DNA of 64,000 nucleotides from positions 1,364,001-1,428,000 of the forward strand of contig NC_019978.1 in NCBI RefSeq assembly GCF_000328625.1, given 5' to 3'. Below, in pieces: positions 1 through 8,149 of the stretch. The position numbers were made by a program, and so were the translations under genes. The DNA is from Halobacteroides halobius DSM 5150. GTDB lineage: Bacteria > Bacillota > Halanaerobiia > Halobacteroidales > Halobacteroidaceae. The notes beneath the pieces are model-generated. The model was not told where the DNA came from. It made no database searches and was given only the letters and a program-made list of their open reading frames with translations. The first letter of the stretch is position 1. Each line of letters starts with the position of its first letter.

Positions 1-58
1 ATAAACACCTCTTAAAGATAATATTCTTAATCAAAACAAATATTCCTACAAAAAAATA

Positions 59-92
59 AGAACCTGCTTATTATACTTAGTAAGCAGGTTCT
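59..92 (-). terminator. Intrinsic terminator of the efflux operon
   Basis: A perfect 12-bp inverted repeat (AGAACCTGCTTA at 59-70 and TAAGCAGGTTCT at 81-92) is followed on the minus strand by TTATTTTTTTG. It lies 7 bases beyond the stop of the permease gene and ends the five-gene efflux transcript. Confidence 0.9.
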
Positions 93-98
93 GTTAAT

Positions 99-1307
99 CT
101 ATTCATAACTTAACGCATCGACTGGGTCTAAGTCTGCTGCTTTCATAGCTGGATAGATCCCAAAAAATAATCCAACTAATAATGAAAAACCAACAGCTAT
201 TATTACTGACAGCGGAGAGACTATAAAGGACCAACCTGCAACTTGTGCTACCAAATAAGCACCTAAATACCCAAATCCTATCCCTAATAATCCCCCAACA
301 CTACTTAAGGTTAATGATTCAATTATAAATTGAGTTAATATATTTCTTTTTTTAGCTCCTAATGCTTTACGAATCCCTATTTCTCTAGTTCTTTCTGTTA
401 CAGAAACTAACATAATATTCATAATCCCAATACCACCAACTAATAATGAAATAGCAGCTACTCCTCCTAGCATCATAGTCATAGAATTAGTAACATTTTT
501 AATGGTCTTTAAAATTTGATCTTGACTCATAATATTAAAAGCATCATTATTATTTATACTCTGGGTTAAAAAATATCTAATCTGTTCTACCGCATTAGAG
601 GCCACTTTAGATGATTTAGCTTGAGCAGTAAAACCACTAACATATTCAGTAGTGGATAATTTATTCATATAAGTAGTAGTTGGAATGTATGCTTGTTCAT
701 TAAGATTTCCCATTGGCCCTGTACTCTTATTTTCCATTACTCCTATCACTGTAAAGAGAAAGGTCTTGTTTTGATAATTAAACTTAACTTTTTTGCCTAA
801 CGGATTAGTTTTAGGAAATAGCTCATCAACTAATTTAGCTCCTAAAACCATAACATTATTCGCCTCTTTTAAATTTGCTTGACTGATAAATTTCCCTTGG
901 ACAGGATAATAATCATAAATTCGCTGATAAGCTCCTTGAGTGCCAACTACCGTAGTTTGAAGATTATTATCTCCATTAATTAAAAGACCCCTCCCTTGAT
1001 TTTTAGGGATTATTTCTTTAACATCAGGGGCAACTTCTTTAATAGCATCAGCCATTTTAACAGTAAATACATTAGTTGCCCTAGAACTAACTCCACCTCT
1101 ACTCCACCTACGTCCTAAACTAATGTTAATCAAATTAGAACCTAAATTAGAGATATTAGCTGTTATTTGTTGTTGAGCTCCTGTCCCTACAGAAACAATA
1201 GCTATTACTGCTCCAACACCAATAATAATTCCTAACATAGAAAGAAAAGTTCTCATTTTATTAGCTTTTAAACTATTAAAAGCAATACCTATTATTTCAA
1301 AAATCAC
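99..1307 (-). CDS. MacB-like ABC transporter permease (FtsX family)
   Basis: Inner-membrane permease of a tripartite MacAB-TolC-type pump. The 402-residue protein has a first transmembrane segment at about residues 20-45, a MacB periplasmic core domain (about 50-240), and a C-terminal FtsX block with three transmembrane helices. The cytoplasmic stretch ERTREIGIRKALGAKKR typical of MacB/FtsX permeases is clear. Unlike E. coli MacB, the ATPase is a separate gene, as is usual in Gram-positives. The start is GTG at 1307 after GAGGTGGTA, overlapping the ATPase stop by 4 bases, which implies translational coupling. The substrate cannot be read from sequence; macrolides, lipids or peptides are all possible. 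Confidence 0.9.
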   Translation of the reverse strand: MIFEIIGIAFNSLKANKMRTFLSMLGIIIGVGAVIAIVSVGTGAQQQITANISNLGSNLINISLGRRWSRGGVSSRATNVFTVKMADAIKEVAPDVKEIIPKNQGRGLLINGDNNLQTTVVGTQGAYQRIYDYYPVQGKFISQANLKEANNVMVLGAKLVDELFPKTNPLGKKVKFNYQNKTFLFTVIGVMENKSTGPMGNLNEQAYIPTTTYMNKLSTTEYVSGFTAQAKSSKVASNAVEQIRYFLTQSINNNDAFNIMSQDQILKTIKNVTNSMTMMLGGVAAISLLVGGIGIMNIMLVSVTERTREIGIRKALGAKKRNILTQFIIESLTLSSVGGLLGIGFGYLGAYLVAQVAGWSFIVSPLSVIIAVGFSLLVGLFFGIYPAMKAADLDPVDALSYE

Positions 1308-1984
1308 ACTACCACCTCATCTTCAATTAATTCTCCATCAAGTAAATGTAAGATTCTTTCTGCATTATGTCCTACTTTTTTTGAGTGAGTAACTAATACA
1401 ATAGTATGGCCTTGGTCATGTAACTGATGAAGAATATCTATAATTTGATCTTCTGTTTTTGAATCAAGATTTCCTGTTGGTTCATCTGCTAAAATTAAAG
1501 AAGGATTATTAGCTAATGCTCTAGCAATGGCTACACGTTGTTTTTGACCACCAGATATTTCATTAGGTTGATGATCTAATCTGTGCCCTAGCCCAACCTT
1601 TTGTAATAATTTTCTAGCCCTATCCCGTCTTTTTTTTCGACTTACTCCTGCATAAATTAATGGTACTTCTACATTATGCAAAACAGAAGTTTTAGAAAGT
1701 AAATTAAACTGTTGAAAAACAAAACCAATTCTTTTATTTCTAATTACAGCTAATTCTTTATCATTAGCTGTAGTAACTTCTTTACCATCTAATATATATT
1801 TACCTGAAGTTGGGTGGTCTAAACAACCAATTAAGTGCATTAAAGTTGATTTACCAGAACCAGAGGGCCCCATAATTGCTACCATTTCCCCTTCTTGGAC
1901 ATTAAATGAAATATCCTTTAATGCTTCTACTGCTATTTCTTCTCCATCATGGTATTTTTTACTTAAATTTTTCACCTGTAGCAT
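1304..1984 (-). CDS. ABC transporter ATP-binding protein (MacB/LolD type)
   Basis: Cytoplasmic ATPase that energises the adjoining permease. In 226 residues it shows the Walker A motif GPSGSGKST (39-47), a Q-loop (FQQFNLL, about 90), the signature ISGGQ (143-147), Walker B LILADE (163-168) and the H-loop histidine in VTHS. This matches the LolD/MacB/FtsE subfamily. Its ATG overlaps the adaptor stop codon by one base (TAATG) and its own stop overlaps the permease start, so adaptor, ATPase and permease are tightly coupled. Confidence 0.93.
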   Translation of the reverse strand: MLQVKNLSKKYHDGEEIAVEALKDISFNVQEGEMVAIMGPSGSGKSTLMHLIGCLDHPTSGKYILDGKEVTTANDKELAVIRNKRIGFVFQQFNLLSKTSVLHNVEVPLIYAGVSRKKRRDRARKLLQKVGLGHRLDHQPNEISGGQKQRVAIARALANNPSLILADEPTGNLDSKTEDQIIDILHQLHDQGHTIVLVTHSKKVGHNAERILHLLDGELIEDEVVV

Positions 1985-3018
1985 TAACGCCCTCCTCCTC
2001 TTATCATTCCTCTTGGCCCTTGATTTTCTCCGGTATTAGCAAATTTATAAGTATTAATTACAATTTTATCTCCAGCTTGTAAGCCTTCTTTAATTATAAT
2101 TTTCTTTCCGTTAGAAATACCTGTCTTTACTTTAATTGGCTTCGGCTTACCATTAACTGCCTTAACTGCTTTAGTTTGACCTTCTTGATTATAAATAGCT
2201 GTAATTGGAACTAATAATTTGTTCTTTACTTGCTTAACTATTATTTCTACATCAGCTGAAAAACCAGGTTTGATAAATTGAGGTTTATTTATGATTGAAA
2301 CTGTAACTGGTAAAGTGATTACTCCACTTGTATTTGTAGCATTAGCGCCTATATCTATCACTTTTCCTCTTAATTCTTGATTAGGTAAGGCTTCCATTGT
2401 AATTCGAGCTGGTTGTCCTAATTCTAGTTGCTGACTTTCACTTTCATCAACACTAACTTCAACTTGATAGCTACTATTATCAATTAATTTTGCTACTGTT
2501 TTACCTTGGTTTTGAGCTGTATAACTCCCTTCTTCAATATTGATTTTATTAATTATTCCTGTGAAAGGAGCTTTTAACTTAGTTTCTTCTAATTTATCTT
2601 TAGCAATTTCTAAATTCAATCTTGCTTTTTTAATTTCAGATGGGGTACCATTAATTACTGCTTTTTCATAATTAGCTTTAGCTTTAAGATAATTTAGTCG
2701 TTGTTGATCATCATCAATTTTCATTAATATTTGGCCTTTTTTCACCTGGGCCCCTTCCTCTATATTAATTGAATTAATTGTTCCATTAGTTTTAAAGTAT
2801 AACTCCTGACTTTGAATAGGTTTAACAATTCCATTAATAGATATAATCTTTTCTAAATTGCCTTTTTTTAAAGTCATAATCATATTAGAGTTAACTTTTC
2901 TTTGCAGTAATTTTTTATTTGTTGAGGTTGCTTTGGGATTAATAAATTTATTCCAACTAAAAAATCCTAATCCTAAAACTAATACTACTATAACTCCAAT
3001 AATAATTTTTTTCCTCAC
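1984..3018 (-). CDS. Periplasmic adaptor (membrane fusion protein, HlyD/MacA family)
   Basis: Links the inner-membrane ABC transporter to a TolC channel. The 344-residue protein has an N-terminal anchor (about residues 4-22), a biotinyl-lipoyl half motif around 80-105, a coiled-coil hairpin (about 108-150), the second lipoyl half (LKAPFTGIINKINIEEG) and C-terminal beta-barrel and membrane-proximal domains. The C-terminus is Gly/Arg-rich. The start is GTG at 3018, preceded by GGGAGGG at good spacing and overlapping the TolC stop by 4 bases. A TolC partner is consistent with a diderm cell envelope. Confidence 0.9.
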   Translation of the reverse strand: MRKKIIIGVIVVLVLGLGFFSWNKFINPKATSTNKKLLQRKVNSNMIMTLKKGNLEKIISINGIVKPIQSQELYFKTNGTINSINIEEGAQVKKGQILMKIDDDQQRLNYLKAKANYEKAVINGTPSEIKKARLNLEIAKDKLEETKLKAPFTGIINKINIEEGSYTAQNQGKTVAKLIDNSSYQVEVSVDESESQQLELGQPARITMEALPNQELRGKVIDIGANATNTSGVITLPVTVSIINKPQFIKPGFSADVEIIVKQVKNKLLVPITAIYNQEGQTKAVKAVNGKPKPIKVKTGISNGKKIIIKEGLQAGDKIVINTYKFANTGENQGPRGMIRGGGR

Positions 3019-4409
3019 TTTAATTCCCTCCCTATATAATCAATTAATTCTAACTTACTAATTAATAACTTATCTTTTGCTGCTTGCCAATTAATTCTTA
3101 CTTCATTTAAAGCTATTTTTTTCTCTTGCCAGGCAACTTGGGCAAACAATCCTTCTTCGAACTGTTTTTTAGCAATTTGATTATTTAATCGAGCTTTCTT
3201 TAATCTAAGCTTTTGAGCTGCTAAGTTGATTTTATTAGCCTTTATTTCATTTATCAAACCATCTACTTTAAGCTTTAAATCCTTAATTAAAGATTGATAC
3301 TTTTGATTAAAGAAATTTAATTTTTTAGTTAAATTTTTAGTTTTTAACTCTTTTTTTCCACCATTAAAGAGATTATAAGAAATAGCAATCCCCAAATTCC
3401 AATTATTAGAATCATAGTAGCCATTCAAATTCACAGTAGGTTTATTTTTAAGTTTTTGCCATCTTAAATCATACTTTAAACTCTGCTGATTTATTTTATT
3501 TTGTAGCAACTTTAGATTATTATTCTTAGCTAAAGCAATTAACTTACTTTTATCATCTAACTTAGGAAGAAAAGAATCTGCAATCTTTTTTAATTTTTTC
3601 ATATAATGTGAATTATTAGTTAAAACCAAATCATTATTTAGAGAGAGTCCTAATTGATTAAATAAATTTTGTTGAGCTTGCTGATATTTATTTTCTATCT
3701 TCTTTAAATTATACTGAGCATCTTTTAAATTAGCTTTAGCACTTAAAACAGCTATTTTACCAACCTCATTTATCTTTTGATGGGCCAAGCTATGGGCCAA
3801 TTTTCTTTGAGCTAATTTAGATTTTACTTGAGCTAGTTTATATCTTTTCTTTTGTCTTTTTAAACTAAGATAATTATTGGCCCAAGTTATTAACTTATCA
3901 TTCTTTATATCTGCTAATTTTTTTCTAGCTGTCTGTAGCTTAAGTTTTGTTTTAAGATAATTTTGTTTTGACTTAACTGGAAGTTGCGGATAAATACTTT
4001 GAGTAGCACTAAGACTAAAATTAAGATTATTATCTAGTAGCTCACCTTGGGAGAGGTCTTGATCTTTAAAATTAAATTGAGGAGTTAGGGTTAATCCTGA
4101 CCAATAAGATTTAGTTCCTGCTAAGGAAAATTTTAAACTATTACCTCCACCTTTAGATACTTGAAAGATATTCTTTCCATTAGCACCTTCTAAATCAACC
4201 TGCCAATTAGCACCAGCTTTAATCCGTTTTAGATCTCTTTGGAGCTGCCTAACGTTACTTTCAGCTTTAGTTATTGCTAAATTGTTTTTTAATCCTAACT
4301 CTATAGCCTCTTTAAATGTTAATTCTGCTGCCAGACTGATATTAGAATTAACTAATACTAAAGTAGTCATAACTAATATAATTAATAATTTATTCTTGGC
4401 TAAAACCAT
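3015..4409 (-). CDS. TolC-family outer membrane efflux protein
   Basis: Outer-membrane channel of the tripartite pump. A signal peptide (about residues 1-28, ending near SLAAE) precedes two repeats of long periplasmic helices. Between the helices lie amphipathic beta segments, for example SLKFSLAG and NLGIAISYNLFNGG, which fit the barrel strands of OEP/TolC proteins. The length of 464 residues is normal for the family. The protein is rich in Lys and Asn, as expected from the AT-rich genome. Its ATG follows GGAGGGATTAATTA and lies within the 3' end of the preceding TolC-like gene, a 20-base overlap. A TolC protein in Firmicute-type DNA indicates a diderm lineage. Confidence 0.88.
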   Translation of the reverse strand: MVLAKNKLLIILVMTTLVLVNSNISLAAELTFKEAIELGLKNNLAITKAESNVRQLQRDLKRIKAGANWQVDLEGANGKNIFQVSKGGGNSLKFSLAGTKSYWSGLTLTPQFNFKDQDLSQGELLDNNLNFSLSATQSIYPQLPVKSKQNYLKTKLKLQTARKKLADIKNDKLITWANNYLSLKRQKKRYKLAQVKSKLAQRKLAHSLAHQKINEVGKIAVLSAKANLKDAQYNLKKIENKYQQAQQNLFNQLGLSLNNDLVLTNNSHYMKKLKKIADSFLPKLDDKSKLIALAKNNNLKLLQNKINQQSLKYDLRWQKLKNKPTVNLNGYYDSNNWNLGIAISYNLFNGGKKELKTKNLTKKLNFFNQKYQSLIKDLKLKVDGLINEIKANKINLAAQKLRLKKARLNNQIAKKQFEEGLFAQVAWQEKKIALNEVRINWQAAKDKLLISKLELIDYIGRELK

Positions 4410-5463
4410 TAATTAATCCCTCCACTTCTAACCTCATAACAGTTTTTAGAGCTAATTCTTGACTATAATAATTAATAACAGCAGATTGATAGTCATATTT
4501 GGTTTGTAATAATTGCACTTTTGAGGCTAAAACTTCTTCTGGAGATACCAATCCTTGCGCTGCCTTCTTATCTACTAAATTATAATTCTTTTTAATTTGA
4601 TTTAAATCTTTTCTTCTTAAATTAAGTTGTTTTATTGCTTGCTTAAATTGATAGTAATTTGTATATAGCGAGTTTTTTAGACTTTGTTTTAGCTTATCTT
4701 TTTTTAGTTTAGCAATCTGTAGATTATTCTTTAATTTTTTCAAATCAAGTTTAGGAGTTAGCACTTGCTGAGCTTTTTTTAATTCTTGCTGGGCCAATTT
4801 TATATTTTTTTGCTGTATCTTTAAGTTTATACTATTAGCAGTTCCAATTTTTAATACTTCTTTTTTGGCAATCTGCCAAATTTGTGGTGCTTTTAAATTT
4901 TTAAATTTAATTGCTAATTTTTTAATCTGATTAATCATAAATTTAAGTTCTCGTAAAGTCGTTTGATAGTTATTTTTAGCTTGTTCTAAATCAAATTTAG
5001 CAGTTTGAAACTTATTTATTTGTTTTATTAAAGCTAAATTGTTTTTATACCCCTTATCTACCTGTGCTTTAGTTTTATTTAATCTGATTTGCTCTAGTTT
5101 ATATCTTTTTTGTTTAATTGCTAAATTTTGTTTAGCTAAAAGCACTTTAGAATATTTAGTTATTAGTTTTTTAACCAATTGACTTTGAGTCTTATAGTAT
5201 TGGTTTCTAGCTTGTAATAAAGTTATGTTTGCTTGCATTTTAGAGCACTGAGATTGAGTAGCTAAATTATTGAGTTTGCTTTTTTGAAACTCAACCTTTG
5301 CATTATCTAATTTTAATTTAGCAATTTTTAAATTAGTATTCCGCTTTAAACCTAAATTCAGAAGCTTTGCCAATCCTGTTTTTTCATCAGCACTAAATCC
5401 AACCCCTGTAGTAACTAAAGTAAGTATTACTACATAGAGTACTATTCTTATTTTAAACTTCAT
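4390..5463 (-). CDS. Short TolC-like helical protein, first gene of the efflux operon
   Basis: A 357-residue secreted or anchored protein with an N-terminal hydrophobic signal (residues 4-22), followed by almost continuous Lys/Gln/Leu-rich helix arranged as two TolC-type helical repeats. In contrast to the next gene, the stretches where barrel strands should lie are short and look helical, so it may form only the periplasmic alpha-barrel part or a partner of the true TolC. The start at 5463 is chosen because TAAGGAGGAG lies 7 bases upstream; an in-frame extension to 5499 has no ribosome binding site. Family membership is likely, the exact role unknown. Confidence 0.7.
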   Translation of the reverse strand: MKFKIRIVLYVVILTLVTTGVGFSADEKTGLAKLLNLGLKRNTNLKIAKLKLDNAKVEFQKSKLNNLATQSQCSKMQANITLLQARNQYYKTQSQLVKKLITKYSKVLLAKQNLAIKQKRYKLEQIRLNKTKAQVDKGYKNNLALIKQINKFQTAKFDLEQAKNNYQTTLRELKFMINQIKKLAIKFKNLKAPQIWQIAKKEVLKIGTANSINLKIQQKNIKLAQQELKKAQQVLTPKLDLKKLKNNLQIAKLKKDKLKQSLKNSLYTNYYQFKQAIKQLNLRRKDLNQIKKNYNLVDKKAAQGLVSPEEVLASKVQLLQTKYDYQSAVINYYSQELALKTVMRLEVEGLINGFSQE

Positions 5464-5485
5464 TCTGCATCTCCTCCTTACAGTA

Positions 5486-5510
5486 TAAAAAAGGGCCAAC
5501 TAAGCCCTTT
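5486..5510 (-). terminator. Intrinsic terminator after the LUD gene
   Basis: AAAGGGC (5490-5496) pairs with GCCCTTT (5504-5510). On the minus strand the stem is followed by TTTTTTATA. It lies between the LUD stop and the start of the efflux operon, so the pump genes need their own promoter or read-through. Confidence 0.85.
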
Positions 5511-5519
5511 AATACCGAA

Positions 5520-6155
5520 TTAATAACCTAACTGCTCTCCTACTAAGACTACCTTAATCCTGCCGGCTGGTTTAGATAATCTAGTAATTACTGTCTGAGA
5601 ACAGATAGAACTATCACCTGTGCAGTTGGCACAAGAACCTGTTATAGCACAAGGGGTCTCCATCTCTAAACGTTGGGTATTGATTGGGGCAGCTTCATTC
5701 CTAACTCTTTTACGAGCATCTTCCTCATCAATAGTTAGTTTATTCATTCCAGCTACTACAATTACATTTTTAGGCCCATAAATCAAAGCTGCTACTCGAT
5801 TACCTCGACCATCAATATTAACTAATTTACCATCTTTAGTAATAGCATTAGTACTTGTTAAAAAGTAATCACTATTTAAAGCTTGATGATAAATCTTCTC
5901 CTTCTCTTCTTCACTACTAGCCTTGGCCCGGTCATAAACAGTATAATTACCTTGATGTACTTTCTCCTTTATATCTAATGCCTCTAGTGTCATAGACCCA
6001 CCCCAAGAAACACTTGTCCCTGCAGATAATAAAGACATTACTTGCTTTAGCGCTTCTTCTTTGTTAGCACAATAATAACCTTTCATCCCTCGCTGTTCTA
6101 ACTTATCAATTAGTTGTTTAGCATTAACTCTATAGTGCTTTTTTCGTGGTTTCAT
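5520..6155 (-). CDS. LUD-domain protein (LutC/YkgG-like, DUF162)
   Basis: A 211-residue stand-alone LUD domain. Conserved stretches include SVSWGGSMTL (about 49-58), DYFLTSTNAIT, LVNIDGRGNR and VIVVAGMNKLT. The C-terminal part carries a Cys cluster (CAITGSCANC...SSIC) seen in DUF162 proteins. LUD proteins of LutABC act in lactate oxidation, but many single-gene homologues in anaerobes have no assigned role and this gene has no lutA or lutB neighbours. It is divergent from the MarR-MATE pair and shares its control region, so it may belong to the same regulon. ATG follows AAGGAGGGCCAAG. Confidence 0.85.
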   Translation of the reverse strand: MKPRKKHYRVNAKQLIDKLEQRGMKGYYCANKEEALKQVMSLLSAGTSVSWGGSMTLEALDIKEKVHQGNYTVYDRAKASSEEEKEKIYHQALNSDYFLTSTNAITKDGKLVNIDGRGNRVAALIYGPKNVIVVAGMNKLTIDEEDARKRVRNEAAPINTQRLEMETPCAITGSCANCTGDSSICSQTVITRLSKPAGRIKVVLVGEQLGY

Positions 6156-6178
6156 CTTGGCCCTCCTTTTTTATTTAG

Positions 6179-6207
6179 TTGACAAGTCAACTATTCTTTA
6201 TTATAAT
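6179..6207 (+). promoter_or_regulatory. Consensus sigma-A promoter for marR-MATE
   Basis: TTGACA (6179-6184), 17-bp spacer, TATAAT (6202-6207): a perfect housekeeping promoter reading into the MarR gene, with transcription expected to begin near 6214, inside the second operator. Confidence 0.88.
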
Positions 6208-6228
6208 AAGATTTAGTTGTCTTGTCAA
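6200..6228 (-). promoter_or_regulatory. Consensus sigma-A promoter for the LUD gene
   Basis: On the minus strand TTGACA (6228-6223), 17-bp spacer, TATAAT (6205-6200). Its -10 box overlaps the -10 box of the opposite promoter within the self-complementary octamer ATTATAAT (6200-6207), so the two polymerases cannot bind together. Confidence 0.88.
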
Positions 6229-6246
6229 CAATTAGGAGGTGTTAAA

Positions 6247-6678
6247 ATGATAGATGAACCAATTGGTAAATACTTAAGTATGACTTATCGTGCTCATGTT
6301 TCATTACTGAATAAAAAACTAAAACCTTATGATATTAGTCATGGACAAATTTTATTATTGATTGCTTTATATAATCAAGAAGGAATCTGCCAACATCAGA
6401 TCTGCCAAATGTATAATTTAAATAAAGCTGCTGTAGGTAGAGGGATTAAAAAACTAGAAGAAATAGGTTTTATAACTAAACAAACTGATCCTAATGATAA
6501 ACGGAAAAATTTAATCTATTTAACTAATAAAGCTAAAAATTTCGAGACTAAATTTAGAGAAATTTTATGCACAGTTGAAAATGAAGTTAGAAGAGATTTA
6601 TCTAAAAAGGAAATTAAAACATTTCTTAAAGTGATCAATAAAATAAATCATAATTTAACAACAAAACTTAATAATTGA
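6247..6678 (+). CDS. MarR-family transcriptional regulator
   Basis: A 143-residue winged-helix repressor. The recognition region (HQICQMYNLNKAAVGRGIKKLEEIGFI) and the wing motif QTDPNDKRKNLIYLT are typical of MarR. It is followed directly by a MATE exporter, the usual arrangement of a ligand-released efflux repressor. The start at 6247 is preceded by TTAGGAGGTGTTAAA; an in-frame extension to 6217 would begin inside the second operator and lacks a ribosome site. Its own promoter carries the two palindromic boxes described above, so autoregulation is likely. Confidence 0.92.
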   Translation: MIDEPIGKYLSMTYRAHVSLLNKKLKPYDISHGQILLLIALYNQEGICQHQICQMYNLNKAAVGRGIKKLEEIGFITKQTDPNDKRKNLIYLTNKAKNFETKFREILCTVENEVRRDLSKKEIKTFLKVINKINHNLTTKLNN

Positions 6679-6698
6679 CTTTTTCAGGAGGGATAGAT

Positions 6699-8081
6699 AT
6701 GGAGCTTAATAAAAAATCTGATAGATTAGGAACAGAGCCTATTCTACCACTGTTATTCAAACTAGCGGCACCAGGAATTGTAGGAATGATAATTAATGCT
6801 TTATATAATGTAGTAGATAGTATTTATATTGGGCGTTTAAGCACAGAAGCACTTTCAGCTTTAGCCTTAGCTTTTCCGATTCAAATGATCTTAATTGCTA
6901 TTGGGGCTGGAACCGGGATTGGAACTAATTCTTTAATCTCTAGATTATTAGGAAAGGGAGAAGTGCATAAAGCAAATAATACAGCAGAACATGTCTTTTT
7001 AATTGCTATTATCTATTCAATAGTAACAGGAATTATAGGAGGCTTCTTTGGGGATGATTTGATTAATCTCTTTACTAATAACCCCCACTTAATTGCTTTA
7101 GGTAATAGATACATTAGGATAATTATGATGGGGTCAGTAGCTGTATTTGTCCCTATAATCTTTAATAATATTTTACGGGGTGAAGGTAATACTTTTGTTC
7201 CTATGTTAACAATGTTAATCGGAGCAATTACCAATATAATTCTTGATCCTTTTTTAATTTTTGGGCTTGGATTTTTCCCTAAACTAGGAGTTGAAGGAGC
7301 TGCTGTAGCTACTGTTGTATCTAGAGCATTAAGTGGACTGTTTATTACTTTAGTAATTTTAAGTGATAAAAATCAGATCCAATTAAAACTAGAAGAATTT
7401 GATTTTGATTTACAAATTATTAAAGAAATTTATCAAGTAGGATTTCCAGCAATGATCATGAGAGGATTAGCTAGTATCATGATTGCTGGCATGAATACAA
7501 TTGTAGGAGCATATAGTACAACAGCAATTGCTATAGTAGGTATTTACTTTAGATTACAAGCTTTTGTTATTTTACCTATTTTAGGTTTAAGCCAAGGTTT
7601 TATGCCTCTTGTTGGTTATAATTATGGCCATAACAACCCTAACAGAATGAAAAAAACAATCATTTCTGGATCTGCAGTAACTTTTTTATTTTCATTAGTT
7701 AGTTTTGCTACATTTCAACTATTTGCTGATGAACTAATTAGACTATTTAATAATGATCCTAAATTAATAACTATTGGAACTACCGCTTTAAAAAGAATCA
7801 GCCTTGCTTATTTGATTATGGGGGTTAATCTGATTGGTTCTACAACTTTCCAAGCAATTGGTAAAGGGTTCCCTAGTTTATTTATCTCATTTTTAAGACA
7901 AATTTTAATTTTATTACCAACTATGTACTTCTTAGGAGAAATTTATGGATTATCAACCTTATGGTTTGCTTTTCCAATAGCAGAAGGAATCACCTTTATC
8001 ATATTATCGATTTGGTTAATAACAACCCTAAAAAAATTATTTATTGATATGAAGACACCAAACTTAATTAATAACCACTAA
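6699..8081 (+). CDS. MATE-family multidrug or metabolite exporter
   Basis: A 460-residue polytopic membrane protein with about 12 helices in two MatE halves. Features include PLLFKLAAPGIVGMIINALYN near the N-terminus and the repeat-like GFPAMIMRGLASI beginning the second half, as in the DinF/NorM-type MATE proteins of Firmicutes. Substrate export coupled to Na+ or H+ is the family role. The ATG at 6699 follows CAGGAGGGATAGAT; the reading frame also extends to 6675, overlapping the marR stop, but that start has no ribosome site. Cotranscribed with marR. Confidence 0.92.
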   Translation: MELNKKSDRLGTEPILPLLFKLAAPGIVGMIINALYNVVDSIYIGRLSTEALSALALAFPIQMILIAIGAGTGIGTNSLISRLLGKGEVHKANNTAEHVFLIAIIYSIVTGIIGGFFGDDLINLFTNNPHLIALGNRYIRIIMMGSVAVFVPIIFNNILRGEGNTFVPMLTMLIGAITNIILDPFLIFGLGFFPKLGVEGAAVATVVSRALSGLFITLVILSDKNQIQLKLEEFDFDLQIIKEIYQVGFPAMIMRGLASIMIAGMNTIVGAYSTTAIAIVGIYFRLQAFVILPILGLSQGFMPLVGYNYGHNNPNRMKKTIISGSAVTFLFSLVSFATFQLFADELIRLFNNDPKLITIGTTALKRISLAYLIMGVNLIGSTTFQAIGKGFPSLFISFLRQILILLPTMYFLGEIYGLSTLWFAFPIAEGITFIILSIWLITTLKKLFIDMKTPNLINNH

Positions 8082-8097
8082 TAAAAGCAACTTAGAA

Positions 8098-8126
8098 TTG
8101 ACAATTTTTAAGAAAGAGAATAAACT
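8098..8126 (+). promoter_or_regulatory. Sigma-A promoter for the DUF1385 gene
   Basis: TTGACA (8098-8103), 17-bp spacer, TAAACT (8121-8126), 24 bases before the start codon. Confidence 0.65.
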
Positions 8127-8149
8127 ATTTAACAATCGGGGGTGAAAAA

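Larger units (their letters stand above)
6176..6231. promoter_or_regulatory. Paired MarR-type operators
   Basis: A perfect palindrome TAGTTGAC-AA-GTCAACTA spans 6176-6193. A related imperfect one (TAGTTGTCTTGTCAACAA) spans 6214-6231, with centres 38 bp apart. Each covers the -35 box of one promoter and the early transcribed region of the opposite one. Position and symmetry fit binding of the adjacent MarR regulator as autorepressor; this is inferred, not shown. Confidence 0.75.
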
